Shown here: positions 40,458-49,269 of the stretch, in pieces
Layout: every line of letters begins with the position of its first letter
How positions within the stretch are numbered: the stretch's first letter is position 1
DNA from: Intrasporangium calvum
GTDB lineage: Bacteria > Actinomycetota > Actinomycetes > Actinomycetales > Dermatophilaceae
Reading direction: 5' to 3'
Assembly: GCF_028446585.1 (NCBI RefSeq)
Contig: NZ_JAPFQL010000010.1
Span: 1 to 50,422 of the forward strand
Length of the DNA: 50,422 bases
Notes under the pieces: generated by a model
What the model was told of the DNA's origin: nothing
The model's input: only the letters and a program-made list of their open reading frames with translations
Database searches by the model: none
Program-made: the position numbers and the translations under genes

Positions 40458-41720
40458 TCACGCGGCTGACTCGACCGCGTCAGGGACCGGTGCGGCCGCG
40501 GGCCGGACGCCGTCGGACAGGGGTCGCCGGCCGAGGAGCAGGGCTGGCGCGACCGTGATCGTGAGCAGCCCGGCACCCACGAACACGGCGCGAGGTCCGA
40601 ACCAGCCGGCGGCCAGACCGGCCGCCAGGAGCGAGAGGACCGATCCCGCCCGAATCGTGCCCATCGCCGCCGCGAGGACCCGGCCCCGCGCCGCGTCCGC
40701 CGTGCGGCCCACGACGAGCGCGAAGCCGAGGCCGTTGATGAACCCGTTGGCCAGCCCGGCCACGACGAAGAGCGGGTAGAGCCAGGTGACCGAGGGGGCG
40801 AGCCCGGCCGAGGACATGGTCAGCCCCAGGACGGCGGCCGCCGAGGCGAGCACGGTGATCCGCCGCCGGTCGTCCTCGATCCGTGCGGCCAGCAGGGACC
40901 CGACGGTCACGCCACCGCCGAGGCAGAAGCCGAGCAGGCCGTAAGCGGCGGGCCCCGCGCCGAGCACGTCGATGACGAGGAACGCCTCGACGACGTTGGT
41001 GCCCTCGAGAGCGACGACGAAGAGGACCAGGCCGACGACGACGAGACCCGACACGCGGTCGCGGCGCAGGACGTGCCACCCCGACTCCAAGGTTCGAGGG
41101 TCCCGGGTGGTGTCCGGGTGAGTGTCGGTGGACGATGCGGTGGCCCTGGGGGCCGAGGTGGGCCCGCGGTGCGTGCGCACGGCGCGGGGGGCGATGACGA
41201 GGGCCGCGAACGTCGTCGCCGCCACGAGGACGACTCCCCGGAAGCCCACGGCCGCGTAGGCGAGGCCGCCGACGGCCGTCCCGGCCAGCCAGGCCGCCGA
41301 CCCGAGCGCCTGCTGCAGTCCGATGGCCCGGCCGACCTTCTCCTCACCGACGATGCGAGGCAGGAGTGCTCCCCAGCCGGGGGCGACGACGGTCTGTCCC
41401 GACTGGATCAGGAGGATGCAGGCCACCTGCCAGACCAGCGACGTCGAGGCGAGGAGCCCCGCTGCGCCGAGGACCTGGGCGAGCGCCGACCAGGTGAGGA
41501 TCGCCCGTGAGTCGCGCGTGTCGACGAGCCGACCGGCCCAGCCCGACAGTGCCACGACCGGGGCCGCGAAGGCGATGAGCAGCACGGTGAGGTCGAGGGG
41601 CCGCCCCGTCTGGGCGATGAGGATCGACAGGGCGATGAGGATCATGGCGTCGCCGAGCTGCGCCAGGGCCCGCGCGCTGATGGCGATCCGTGCATCCCGA
41701 ATCTGAAGCAGTTCCTTCAC
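40458..41720 (-). CDS. MFS transporter
   Basis: This 420-residue protein has about 12 hydrophobic segments and an MFS-type loop 2-3 motif (GWAGRLVDTRDSRAIL) near residue 65. A cytoplasmic loop between segments 6 and 7 (about 185-215) is rich in Thr/Pro/Arg. It is probably a proton-driven exporter of an unknown small molecule. The start is GTG 41720, whose codon lies inside the first operator palindrome; the divergent ArsR-like gene is the likely repressor. It precedes the aldo/keto reductase gene by 49 nt on the same strand. Confidence 0.9.
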   Translation of the reverse strand: MKELLQIRDARIAISARALAQLGDAMILIALSILIAQTGRPLDLTVLLIAFAAPVVALSGWAGRLVDTRDSRAILTWSALAQVLGAAGLLASTSLVWQVACILLIQSGQTVVAPGWGALLPRIVGEEKVGRAIGLQQALGSAAWLAGTAVGGLAYAAVGFRGVVLVAATTFAALVIAPRAVRTHRGPTSAPRATASSTDTHPDTTRDPRTLESGWHVLRRDRVSGLVVVGLVLFVVALEGTNVVEAFLVIDVLGAGPAAYGLLGFCLGGGVTVGSLLAARIEDDRRRITVLASAAAVLGLTMSSAGLAPSVTWLYPLFVVAGLANGFINGLGFALVVGRTADAARGRVLAAAMGTIRAGSVLSLLAAGLAAGWFGPRAVFVGAGLLTITVAPALLLGRRPLSDGVRPAAAPVPDAVESAA

Positions 41721-41731
41721 AAGAAGTGAAG
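41715..41731. promoter_or_regulatory. Operator 1 of the MFS/ArsR pair
   Basis: CTTCACAAGAAGTGAAG, a 17-nt near-palindrome (arms CTTCAC/GTGAAG) that covers the MFS start codon. Confidence 0.75.
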
Positions 41732-41737
41732 GTAGTG

Positions 41738-41754
41738 CTTCACAAGTTGTGAAG
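41738..41754. promoter_or_regulatory. Operator 2 of the MFS/ArsR pair
   Basis: CTTCACAAGTTGTGAAG, a perfect 17-nt palindrome with one central base. Its centre is 23 nt from that of operator 1, about two helical turns. A further half-site CTTCACAC is at 41761-41768. Confidence 0.8.
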
Positions 41755-41786
41755 TCAAGACTTCACACCTGTCCTACGATGGCCCC

Positions 41787-42395
41787 ATGGCCACGCCCCG
41801 GCGCCGCCCCACCCGCGCACTCGAGGTCGACGACCCTCGCGCCCTGCGCGCGCTGTCCCACCCCGCCCGGCAGCGGATCATCAACGAGCTCCTGGCCGGC
41901 CGTGTCATGACCGCGACCGAGGCTGCCGAGCTCGTCGGCCTCACGCCCTCGGCCGTGAGCCACCACCTGCGGGCTCTCGAGCGCTACGGAATCGCCGAGC
42001 GAGCAGAGGGCGCCGGCGACGCCCGCACGCGACCATGGCGGTCGCGGTTCACCGAGCTCAGCTATGCACCCAAGTCACCCGACGGGGTCGTGGTCGCCAA
42101 CGCGGTGGTGCGTGGCGAGCTCGCCAGGCTCGCCCACAACATCGCCACCCAGGTCGCGGCGAGCGAGGCCGCCGCCCAGCCGGGCAGCGGCAAGCGCCCG
42201 GGACCCAGGGACAACGTCGGCATCAGCATCAGCGAGACCTGGCTGACCGACGAGGAGCGCCGCGAGGTCGTGGCCCGCATCGAGGACCTGCTGCGGGGGT
42301 TGCCCGAGCGGCACTCGGGCAACGCGCCAGAAGGCGCCACGCGAATGTCCCTCGTGCTCTCGTTCGTCCCGGTCGCTCCCGACTCAACCGACTGA
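41787..42395 (+). CDS. ArsR-like winged-helix transcriptional regulator
   Basis: This 202-residue protein has an ArsR-type winged helix at residues 15-75: ALSHPARQRIINELL, then ATEAAELVGLTPSAVSHHLRALERYGIAE. No clear metal-binding cysteines are present, so it probably senses an organic ligand or works as a simple repressor. ATG 41787 is the start. It is divergent from the MFS gene across the two operator palindromes, so it most likely represses both. Confidence 0.88.
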   Translation: MATPRRRPTRALEVDDPRALRALSHPARQRIINELLAGRVMTATEAAELVGLTPSAVSHHLRALERYGIAERAEGAGDARTRPWRSRFTELSYAPKSPDGVVVANAVVRGELARLAHNIATQVAASEAAAQPGSGKRPGPRDNVGISISETWLTDEERREVVARIEDLLRGLPERHSGNAPEGATRMSLVLSFVPVAPDSTD

Positions 42396-42476
42396 TCCGT
42401 GACGATCTGGTCTTGTTTCCGCGGCAGCGGCGGGTGAGACTCCCAAGGGGCAACCCCCGCGAACTATGGCATTCGT

Positions 42477-42496
42477 CACTGCAGTGCGGCAGGAGG
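42477..42496 (+). promoter_or_regulatory. Leader elements of the cox-like operon
   Basis: A 10-nt palindrome CACTGCAGTG (42477-42486) lies before a strong AGGAGG (42491-42496), which is 7 nt from ATG 42504. The gap 42396-42503 has no gene; no convincing -35/-10 pair was found. Confidence 0.4.
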
Positions 42497-42503
42497 ACAA
42501 GGA

Positions 42504-43019
42504 ATGACCCGTATCACCGTAAACGTCGACGGAGTGGAGTACTCCGACGATGTCGAGCCCAGGACCCTGCTGGTCCACTACCTGAGGGAGACGCTCGGCA
42601 AGACCGGCACCGTCGTCGGGTGCGACACGAGCAACTGTGGAGCGTGCACCGTGCACCTCGACGGGCGGAGCGTGAAGTCGTGCAACGTGCTCGCCGTCCA
42701 GGCGGACGGGCACGAGGTCACCACGATCGAGGGCCTGGCGGAGACCGCCGGCAGCGACGGCAAGCTCCACCCGATGCAGGTGGCCTTCCACGAGGCACAC
42801 GGTCTCCAGTGCGGCTATTGCACACCAGGCATGATCATGCAGGCGTGTGACCTGCTCAAGGAGAATCCCGACCCGTCCGAGCAGGAGATCCGCGAGGGCC
42901 TGGAGGGCAATCTCTGCCGGTGCACCGGCTACCACAACATCGTCAAGGCGGTGCAGCAGGCGGCCGCGGCGATGGCGACCGACCAGCCCGAGCCGGCCCG
43001 CGAGGAGGTGGCGTCATGA
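42504..43019 (+). CDS. coxS: CO/xanthine dehydrogenase family iron-sulfur subunit
   Basis: This 171-residue protein has two [2Fe-2S] domains: the plant-type cysteines in [16 protein letters not shown] near residues 39-54, and the C-terminal set [14 protein letters not shown] near 100-113 plus [14 protein letters not shown] near 133-146. It passes electrons from the molybdenum subunit to the flavin subunit. ATG 42504 follows AGGAGG. The stop overlaps the next start (ATGA), which couples it to the large subunit. Confidence 0.95.
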   Translation: MTRITVNVDGVEYSDDVEPRTLLVHYLRETLGKTGTVVGCDTSNCGACTVHLDGRSVKSCNVLAVQADGHEVTTIEGLAETAGSDGKLHPMQVAFHEAHGLQCGYCTPGMIMQACDLLKENPDPSEQEIREGLEGNLCRCTGYHNIVKAVQQAAAAMATDQPEPAREEVAS

Positions 43020-45505
43020 CGATCACCGAGGACAACCCCACCGCCGAGTCGAGTCAGGCCGAGGTGGGCCGGGCCCGCCGGCGCAAGGAGGACCAGCGCC
43101 TCATCACCGGCCGGACCCGCTGGACCGACAACGTCACCCTGCCCGGGATGCTCCACATCGCGATGGTCCGCAGCCCGTTCGCGCACGCCCGGGTCACGGC
43201 GATCAACACCAACGAGGCCAAGGCCGCCCGCAACGTCGTCGCCGTCCTCACCGGGGCCGATCTCAAGGACGTCCAGGGCGCCAACGCCAACGCCTGGCCC
43301 ATCAGCGCCGACCAGGTGACTCCGACGCACCTGCCGATGGTGGTCGACCACGTCGCCTGCGCCGGAGAGATCGTCGCCTGCGTCGTGGCCCGCTCCGCCG
43401 CGGAGGCTCGCGACGCCGCCGAGCTCGTCGACGTCGACTACGAGGAGCTGCCCGCCGTCCTCGACATGAAGGAGGCGCTCAAGGACGAGGTGCTCGCGCA
43501 CCCCGATCTCGGCACCAACAAGTCAGCCTTCTGGCAGCTCGACTCCAAGGAGGGCGGCACGGGCGATGACGTCGACGCGGCCATCGAGGCGGCCCGCACC
43601 GACGGCGTCGTCATCGAACGCGAGTACCGCCAGCAGCGGCTCATCCCGGCGTTCATGGAGCCGCGGTCGGTCGTCGTCGACCCGACGGGTGAGCAGATCA
43701 CCATGTGGTCGGCGACGCAGATCCCGCACATCCTGCGCTTCCTCCTCGCCGCGACGACCGGGGTGTCCGAGTCGAAGATCCGGGTCATCGCGCCCGACGT
43801 GGGTGGCGGCTTCGGCGGCAAGCTCCAGACGACCCCGGAGGAGTTCATCGCCTTCGCCGCGGCACGGCAGCTCGGCAAGCCGGTGAAGTACACCGAGACC
43901 CGTTCCGAGTCCCTCCTGTCAGGCCACCACGGCCGCGACCAGTGGCAGAAGCTCACCCTGTCCGCCACCAAGGACGGCACGGTGACCGGCCTCAAGGTCG
44001 AACTGCTCGCCGACCTCGGTGCCTACGTCGCCCTCGTCGGCGGCGGGGTGCCGGTGCTCGGGGCCTGGATGTTCAACTCGATCTACAAGTTCCCGGCCTA
44101 CCGGTTCAACGTCCAGACGATCCTGACCAACAAGACCTGGGTCGACGCCTACCGTGGCGCCGGCCGGCCGGAGGCCACCTTCGGCATCGAGCGGATGATG
44201 GACGAGCTCGCGGCCGAGCTGGGGCTCGACCCCCTGGAGCTCCGCGAGAAGAACTGGATCAAGCACGAGGAGTTCCCCTTCACGACGGTCGCCGGCATGA
44301 CCTACGACTCCGGCAACTATGAGGCGGCGACGGCCCGGGCTCGTGAGCTCTTCGACTACGAGGGCCTGCGAGCGGAGCAGCAGCGGCGGCGGGCGTCCAA
44401 CGACCCGGTCCAGCTGGGGATCGGCGTCTCGACGTTCACGGAGATGTGCGGGCTGGCCCCGTCCCGGGTGCTCGGCTCGCTGAGCTACGGCGCGGGCGGC
44501 TGGGAGCACGCGAACATCCGCATGTTGCCGACCGGCAAGGTCGAGGTCGTGACGGGCACGTCGCCGCACGGCCAGGGCCACGAGACGGCGTGGAGCCAGA
44601 TCGTCGCGGACCGGCTCGGCGTGCCCTTCGAGGACGTCGAGGTCCTCCACGGCGACACGCAGATCAGCCACAAGGGGCTCGACACCTACGGCTCGCGTTC
44701 CCTCGTCGTCGGTGGCGAGGCGCTCGTCCTCGCGGCGGACAAGGTGATCGAGAAGGCGAAGGTCGTCGCGGCCCACCTGCTCGAGGCGAGTGCGGACGAC
44801 CTGGAGTTCACCGGCGGGCGCTTCGGCGTCAAGGGCACCGACCAGGGCCTCGGCATCGCCGAGATCGCGCTGGCCAGCTTCGCGGCCCACAACCTCCCCG
44901 ACGGGGTGGAGCCGGGGCTCGACTCCGACGCCACCTACGACCCGGTGAGCTTCTCCTTCCCGCACGGCACGCACCTGTGCGCCATGGAGGTCGACACGGA
45001 GACGGGCGCGACGAAGATGCGCTCCTACGTCTGCGTCGACGACATCGGTGTCGTCGTCAACCCGCTCATCGCCGAGGGCCAGGTGCACGGCGGGCTCGTG
45101 CAAGGCATCGCGCAGGCTCTCTGGGAGGGCGCGGAGTACGACGAGAACGGCACGCTGGTGACCGGTTCCTTCGTCGACTACACCCTCCCGACGGCGGCCG
45201 ACACGATCAGCTTCGTCACCGACCGCACGGAGTCCCCGTCGACGACGAACACCTTGGGCACCAAGGGAGTCGGCGAGGCGGGCACCATCGCGTCGACACC
45301 CGCAGTGGTCAACGCGATCGTCGACGCGCTGCGCCCGATGGGCGTGCACGACGTGCCGATGCCCTGCACGCCCGAGCGTGTCTGGCGGGCGATCCAGTCG
45401 GGCGGCTCGACCCGCCAGGTCGAGTCCTCCGGTGACGCCCAGCCGCACTTCGATCCGGCGGCCCCCAACCAAGACACCCCCGAGACGGAAGGCGGTGCCC
45501 AGTGA
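43016..45505 (+). CDS. coxL: Form II CoxL-type molybdenum hydroxylase large subunit
   Basis: This 829-residue subunit binds the molybdopterin cytosine dinucleotide. The active-site loop is AYRGAGR at residues 378-384, the form II type, not the AYxCSFR of genuine (form I) CO dehydrogenases. The conserved active-site Glu is E754 in GVGEAG. GGGFGGK near residue 263 and [12 protein letters not shown] near 518 are typical cofactor-contact segments. ATG 43016 overlaps the coxS stop. Form II enzymes hydroxylate unknown heterocycles or aldehydes; CO oxidation is doubtful. Confidence 0.93.
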   Translation: MTITEDNPTAESSQAEVGRARRRKEDQRLITGRTRWTDNVTLPGMLHIAMVRSPFAHARVTAINTNEAKAARNVVAVLTGADLKDVQGANANAWPISADQVTPTHLPMVVDHVACAGEIVACVVARSAAEARDAAELVDVDYEELPAVLDMKEALKDEVLAHPDLGTNKSAFWQLDSKEGGTGDDVDAAIEAARTDGVVIEREYRQQRLIPAFMEPRSVVVDPTGEQITMWSATQIPHILRFLLAATTGVSESKIRVIAPDVGGGFGGKLQTTPEEFIAFAAARQLGKPVKYTETRSESLLSGHHGRDQWQKLTLSATKDGTVTGLKVELLADLGAYVALVGGGVPVLGAWMFNSIYKFPAYRFNVQTILTNKTWVDAYRGAGRPEATFGIERMMDELAAELGLDPLELREKNWIKHEEFPFTTVAGMTYDSGNYEAATARARELFDYEGLRAEQQRRRASNDPVQLGIGVSTFTEMCGLAPSRVLGSLSYGAGGWEHANIRMLPTGKVEVVTGTSPHGQGHETAWSQIVADRLGVPFEDVEVLHGDTQISHKGLDTYGSRSLVVGGEALVLAADKVIEKAKVVAAHLLEASADDLEFTGGRFGVKGTDQGLGIAEIALASFAAHNLPDGVEPGLDSDATYDPVSFSFPHGTHLCAMEVDTETGATKMRSYVCVDDIGVVVNPLIAEGQVHGGLVQGIAQALWEGAEYDENGTLVTGSFVDYTLPTAADTISFVTDRTESPSTTNTLGTKGVGEAGTIASTPAVVNAIVDALRPMGVHDVPMPCTPERVWRAIQSGGSTRQVESSGDAQPHFDPAAPNQDTPETEGGAQ

Positions 45506-46359
45506 TCCCCGCATCGTTCGACTACGTGGCCCCGACGACGGTCGCGGACGCGCTCGCGGCGCTGGCCGAGCACGGTGACGACGCCAAGGTGCTCGCCGGT
45601 GGACAGTCCCTGCTGCCGATCCTCCGGATGCGGCTCAACGCCCCGAGCGTCGTCGTCGACCTGGGGCGGATCCCCGAGCTCCAAGGGGTGTCCGAGGAAG
45701 GTGACGCCATCGTCATCGGCGCCATGACGCCGTATGCCGCTGTGCTCGCTTCCGAGCTCGTCTCCACTCACGCCGGGCTGCTGTCCAAGGCGGTCGCGAC
45801 CGTCGCCGATCCGCAGATCCGCCACCGCGGGACGGTGGGTGGCGCCCTCGTCCACGCCGACCCGGCTGGTGACGTGGGGGCGCCGGTCCTTGCGCTGGGC
45901 GCCGAGCTGGTCATCGCGGGCGCGGGTGGGCAGACCCGCACCGTGGCCGCTGACGACTTCTTCGAGGACCTCTTCACGACGGCGGTCGGCGAGGGCGAGC
46001 TGCTGACGCAGATCCGGATCCCCAAGCACACGGGCTGGGGCTCGCACTACGAGAAGTTCGTGAGGGTCAGCCACCAGTGGTCGATCGTCGCGGTCGCCGC
46101 CGCGGTGCGCGTCGACGGCGGCTCCATCGCCGAGGCGCGGGTGGGGCTCACCAACATGGGGGCGACGCCGTTGCGGGCCCGGGCCGTCGAGGAGGCGCTC
46201 GTGGGGCGCGCGGCGACCGACGAGGCGGTCCGAGCGGCAGTGGCTCAGGTCGCGGAGGGCACCAACCCGCCGTCCGACCTCAACGGTGGCGCCGAGTACC
46301 GCAGGCACCTGGCGACGGTGCTGACCCGTCGGGCGGTCCTCGCTGCGGCAGGGGCGTGA
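45502..46359 (+). CDS. coxM: FAD-binding subunit of molybdenum hydroxylase
   Basis: This 285-residue flavoprotein has the two FAD motifs AGGQSLLP near residues 33-40 and TVGGALVHADPAGD near residues 111-124. It takes electrons from CoxS and delivers them to an acceptor. GTG 45502 overlaps the coxL stop. Repeat A at 45730-45753 is read in frame as PYAAVLAS; this segment is well conserved in the family as a Thr-x-x-Ala helix, so the match may be partly natural. Confidence 0.93.
   Translation: MIPASFDYVAPTTVADALAALAEHGDDAKVLAGGQSLLPILRMRLNAPSVVVDLGRIPELQGVSEEGDAIVIGAMTPYAAVLASELVSTHAGLLSKAVATVADPQIRHRGTVGGALVHADPAGDVGAPVLALGAELVIAGAGGQTRTVAADDFFEDLFTTAVGEGELLTQIRIPKHTGWGSHYEKFVRVSHQWSIVAVAAAVRVDGGSIAEARVGLTNMGATPLRARAVEEALVGRAATDEAVRAAVAQVAEGTNPPSDLNGGAEYRRHLATVLTRRAVLAAAGA
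45730..45753 (+). repeat. Repeat A copy inside coxM
   Basis: A 24-nt copy with two changes (CTGTGC and GCTTCC), in frame as Pro-Tyr-Ala-Ala-Val-Leu. Confidence 0.65.
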
Positions 46360-46366
46360 TCCGGCG

Positions 46367-47188
46367 ATGGAGCTGACCCACTCCTTCACCGTGCCGACCT
46401 CGGCCGACGATGCCTGGGCGCTCCTGACGGACCTGCAGCGCGTCGGCGACTGCTTCCCCGGTGCGACCGTCACGGAGGTGACCGACGAGGGCTTCACCGG
46501 CACGGTCAAGGTCAAGCTCGGGCCGATCGCCCTCGTCTACGGCGGCTCGGGCTCGTTCGTGGCGAGGGACGACGCGAACCACCGCGCGGTCATCGAGGCG
46601 AAGGGCAAGGACAAGCGGGGCAACGGCACCGCGGGCGCGACCGTGACCGTCCAGCTCACGCCGGACGGTGGTGGGGCCCGGGCCGATGTCGTCACCGACC
46701 TGGCGGTGACCGGCAAGCCCGCGCAGTTCGGTCGCGGCGTCATGCAGGACGTCTCGGACAAGCTGCTGGGTCAGTTCATCGCCTGCATCGAGAAGCAGTT
46801 GGGTGGGACAGCCGGAGGCGCCGGCGCCGGCGCCGGCGCTGCCGGGGCCCCCGTCCCACAGGCGACCGTGCAGGACGTCGACGAGGCCGCGACGCGTCCC
46901 GAGATCGTCACCGACGCCGTGCCCGAGCAGGTGCGTGACACCGGAGAGCCGCTCACCCTGGCGCAGGAGGTGGCCCGATCAAAGGCCGAGGCGGCCGAGG
47001 CGGCCGAGGCAGCGGGCCCACCAGCGGCGCTCCGGCGGCCCGCACCGGCCGCGGAGTCGGCGGATGACGCGCTCGACCTCGGCTCGGCGGTGCTGCCGGT
47101 GCTCGCGCAGCGGTATGCCGGTTATGCCGCCGCCGTGGCCGTGGGCGTCATCATCGGCTGGCTCGCGGGGAGGCGCGGCTCGCGCTGA
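46367..47188 (+). CDS. coxG: CoxG-type SRPBCC protein with C-terminal membrane anchor
   Basis: This 273-residue protein has an N-terminal CoxG/SRPBCC domain (1-145; ELTHSFTVPTSADDAWALL, GTVKVKLGPIALVYGGSG). A Gly/Ala/Pro linker of about 75 residues follows, then a transmembrane anchor (about 247-266, AGYAAAVAVGVIIGWLAG) ending in Arg/Lys. CoxG proteins bind quinone and link the dehydrogenase to the membrane; the anchor fits this. ATG 46367 lies 7 nt after the coxM stop. Confidence 0.9.
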   Translation: MELTHSFTVPTSADDAWALLTDLQRVGDCFPGATVTEVTDEGFTGTVKVKLGPIALVYGGSGSFVARDDANHRAVIEAKGKDKRGNGTAGATVTVQLTPDGGGARADVVTDLAVTGKPAQFGRGVMQDVSDKLLGQFIACIEKQLGGTAGGAGAGAGAAGAPVPQATVQDVDEAATRPEIVTDAVPEQVRDTGEPLTLAQEVARSKAEAAEAAEAAGPPAALRRPAPAAESADDALDLGSAVLPVLAQRYAGYAAAVAVGVIIGWLAGRRGSR

Positions 47189-47198
47189 CCCCGCCTCG

Positions 47199-48134
47199 TC
47201 AGGCCTCCGCGGCACCCTTCGCGATCACGAGGTCCTCCCAGGACATGCCGACGCTCTTGAAGACGTTTGGTCGACCGGCGGCGCGCGTCACGCCGCCGGT
47301 CACCAGGTCCTTCAGGGGGCGGAGCGCATCCTGACTCAGGCTCCCTTCGGCCACGGCCATGACGACGTCCCCGGCCTCACGAAGCGCCGTGGCGACGTCC
47401 TCCACGACGACGAGCGCTCGCCCCATGAGGCCCGCGTCGAGCTCGCGACGGTCCGGCTCGTGCGAACCAATGGCGATCACACAGGCGCCGTCGGCGACGA
47501 GCGAGCCGTCGAGGACGGGCGTGCCCGCTGACGTGGCCGTGACGACGATCTCGGAGGCTTCGACGGCGGCCGCCACGGCGGAGTCGCCGGCGGTGAGGGC
47601 GGTCGCGCGCACGCCGAGCCCCGCGACCAGGTCCGCAGTGGCCCGGGCGCGGTCGTTCTGGCGCGCGACGACGGTGACCAGCTCCGGCTGCCGGATCGCC
47701 AGGATCGCCTCCACGTGCCCGAGGGCCTGCGGCCCGGCGCCGAAGACCGTGACCTCGTGCACCGTCGCCGGCGCCAGCTCGTCGATCGCCACGGCCGACA
47801 CGGCGGGCGTGCGGAGCGAGGTGATGGCGCTGCCGTCCAGGATCACCGACGGCGCCAACGTCTCCGGGTCGAAGAGCACGTAGAGCGCCTGGATCCGCTC
47901 GAGCCCCCTCGCCGGGTTGTCCGGGGCGACCGACAACACCTTCACACCCACGGCGCCGGGGGCCGACGACGGCATGATCAGCAGCTGTCCGCCCGGCACG
48001 ACGGGGGACAGTCGCGCTGGGTCACCGGCGGGGTCGAAGCCGGCCTCGAGAGTGGCCCGGATCAGCCGCCGGGCCCGATCCGGTGAGAGCACCCGGTGGA
48101 TCTCCGCCGCGTCGACCCAGCGGGGAGCCGCCAT
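47199..48134 (-). CDS. Ornithine cyclodeaminase/mu-crystallin family protein
   Basis: This 311-residue protein has the NAD-binding Rossmann motif VTVFGAGPQALGHVEA near residue 128 and the family segment VLDGSAITSLRTPAVSAVAI near residue 100. Members act on ornithine, lysine or ketimine amino acids; the substrate is not readable. ATG 48134 overlaps the stop of the small gene upstream by one base (TGATG). It converges with coxG, with 10 nt between stops. Confidence 0.88.
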   Translation of the reverse strand: MAAPRWVDAAEIHRVLSPDRARRLIRATLEAGFDPAGDPARLSPVVPGGQLLIMPSSAPGAVGVKVLSVAPDNPARGLERIQALYVLFDPETLAPSVILDGSAITSLRTPAVSAVAIDELAPATVHEVTVFGAGPQALGHVEAILAIRQPELVTVVARQNDRARATADLVAGLGVRATALTAGDSAVAAAVEASEIVVTATSAGTPVLDGSLVADGACVIAIGSHEPDRRELDAGLMGRALVVVEDVATALREAGDVVMAVAEGSLSQDALRPLKDLVTGGVTRAAGRPNVFKSVGMSWEDLVIAKGAAEA

Positions 48135-48436
48135 CACGCGCCCCACCCCCCCGAACGAGCAGCCGCCGCGAGCTGCTCCACCCGTCGGGTCGCCTGTCGG
48201 CGCAGCACCCACTGGGTGGGCTCGTGAGCGAGCGTGGCCAGCCAAGCCGGCCCAGCGGCATACGCGATGGTGTGGATCGCGAGCGCTCCCTCGGGCTCCG
48301 GCCGGAACCGCCACGACGCGTGCAGGGACCGGACGTGCGGCGGCACGCGCAGCGGGGTCGGTGGGAGCGACTCGGCGAGGGCGCTCGCGGCATCGGGTCC
48401 GAGGGGGACGTGGGCGTCGGCACTGACCTGCGGCAT
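48134..48436 (-). CDS. Short SRPBCC-like protein (probably truncated)
   Basis: This 100-residue protein resembles one part of a START-like fold: an initial VSADAHVPLGPDAASALAES strand-helix, a beta region, and a C-terminal helix TQWVLRRQATRRVEQLAAAA. Normal SRPBCC proteins have about 140-150 residues, so about 40 are missing from the middle. ATG 48436 is the start. It follows the sortase by 17 nt. Repeat A at 48246-48264 is read in frame as AYAAGPAW. Confidence 0.55.
   Translation of the reverse strand: MPQVSADAHVPLGPDAASALAESLPPTPLRVPPHVRSLHASWRFRPEPEGALAIHTIAYAAGPAWLATLAHEPTQWVLRRQATRRVEQLAAAARSGGWGA
48246..48264 (-). repeat. Repeat A copy inside the short SRPBCC-like gene
   Basis: The repeat A core in reverse orientation on the plus strand, with a partly matching extension. 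It is read on the minus strand as Tyr-Ala-Ala-Gly. Confidence 0.75.
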
Positions 48437-48453
48437 GCGCCGAGCGTATGTCG

Positions 48454-49164
48454 TCAACCGCGCCGCACCGGAGAGGCGATCAGCAGGCTGATGTCGTCGT
48501 AGTTCTGGGTGAGGCTGTTCCAGCTGCCGCCGCAGGTCGTCAGGAAGAGGCGCTCCGGGCCCTCGAAGTCGTAGAGCCGCTCCGACACGACGATGCGTGG
48601 GTACTCCCGGGCGGCGTTGACCTCCCGCCAGACCCGGTCGACGCGGTAGGAGCAGGTCGAGCCGTTGCGCTGCCTGACGTGGATGAGCTGGCCGACCTCG
48701 ATGCGTTCCGCGAAGTCCTCCCGGAAGATCGCCGAGTTGTCGCGGTAGGTGTGCCCGTTGGTGAGCACGGTGCCCACGCCGGTCCCGGGCCTCGGCCCGT
48801 CGGCGTACCAACCGGCCTTGGTGCGGTCCGTGGGGTTGCCGAGCGGCCGCCTGCCCTCCGCATCCGGCGGGGCCGCGCGATCCAGCCCGATCTGCTCGAA
48901 GGGCGCATCGACACCCAGGGCGGGGATGACGAGACGCGCGGGGACACCGGCCCGGCACGTCGACGCCGACGCTGACGTCGCCGTGGACTCGCGTGCCGTC
49001 GAGGTCTCGCTCGGAGCGGTCGGGACATCGGCTCGCCGGGTGGCGGCCTGCCCCTGCCGCGGAGCACCGGTGCCGAACGGCTCGGCCACGATGACCCAGA
49101 CCGCGATGATCGCCACGAGGGCGGCCGCAACGGTCGCGAGCACGGTCCGTGGGCTCGGCTTCAC
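48454..49164 (-). CDS. Class F-type sortase
   Basis: This 236-residue membrane transpeptidase has an N-terminal anchor (about 8-28, VLATVAAALVAIIAVWVIV), a Ser/Thr/Ala-rich stalk to about residue 70, and the sortase domain. The catalytic His is in TNGHTY near residue 138 and the catalytic Cys in LFLTTCGGS near residue 212. It would join a C-terminal sorting-signal protein to the cell wall; a candidate is the gene 105 nt upstream. ATG 49164 has GGGAGGAGA a few bases upstream. Confidence 0.9.
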   Translation of the reverse strand: MKPSPRTVLATVAAALVAIIAVWVIVAEPFGTGAPRQGQAATRRADVPTAPSETSTARESTATSASASTCRAGVPARLVIPALGVDAPFEQIGLDRAAPPDAEGRRPLGNPTDRTKAGWYADGPRPGTGVGTVLTNGHTYRDNSAIFREDFAERIEVGQLIHVRQRNGSTCSYRVDRVWREVNAAREYPRIVVSERLYDFEGPERLFLTTCGGSWNSLTQNYDDISLLIASPVRRG

Positions 49165-49207
49165 GTCTCCTCCCGGTGCCTTGGGCGTGGGCTGTGCTTC
49201 CCAGCAT

Positions 49208-49250
49208 GATGCAGGGGCCGCCGGTCGACGTGACCGGCGGCCCCTGCATC
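49208..49250. terminator. Strong hairpin terminator
   Basis: Arms 49208-49226 and 49232-49250 are a perfect 19-bp inverted repeat around a 5-nt loop (ATGCAGGGGCCGCCGGTC and complement). It follows the sorting-signal gene (stop at 49270) and precedes the sortase. It has no T-tract, as is usual in high-GC genomes, and is unrelated to repeats A and B. Confidence 0.8.
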
Positions 49251-49269
49251 GCTGGCTCAGCTCAGGGGA

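Noticed and set aside
43016-45505. Genuine CO dehydrogenase (form I)
   Set aside because: The active-site loop is AYRGAGR, not AYxCSFR.
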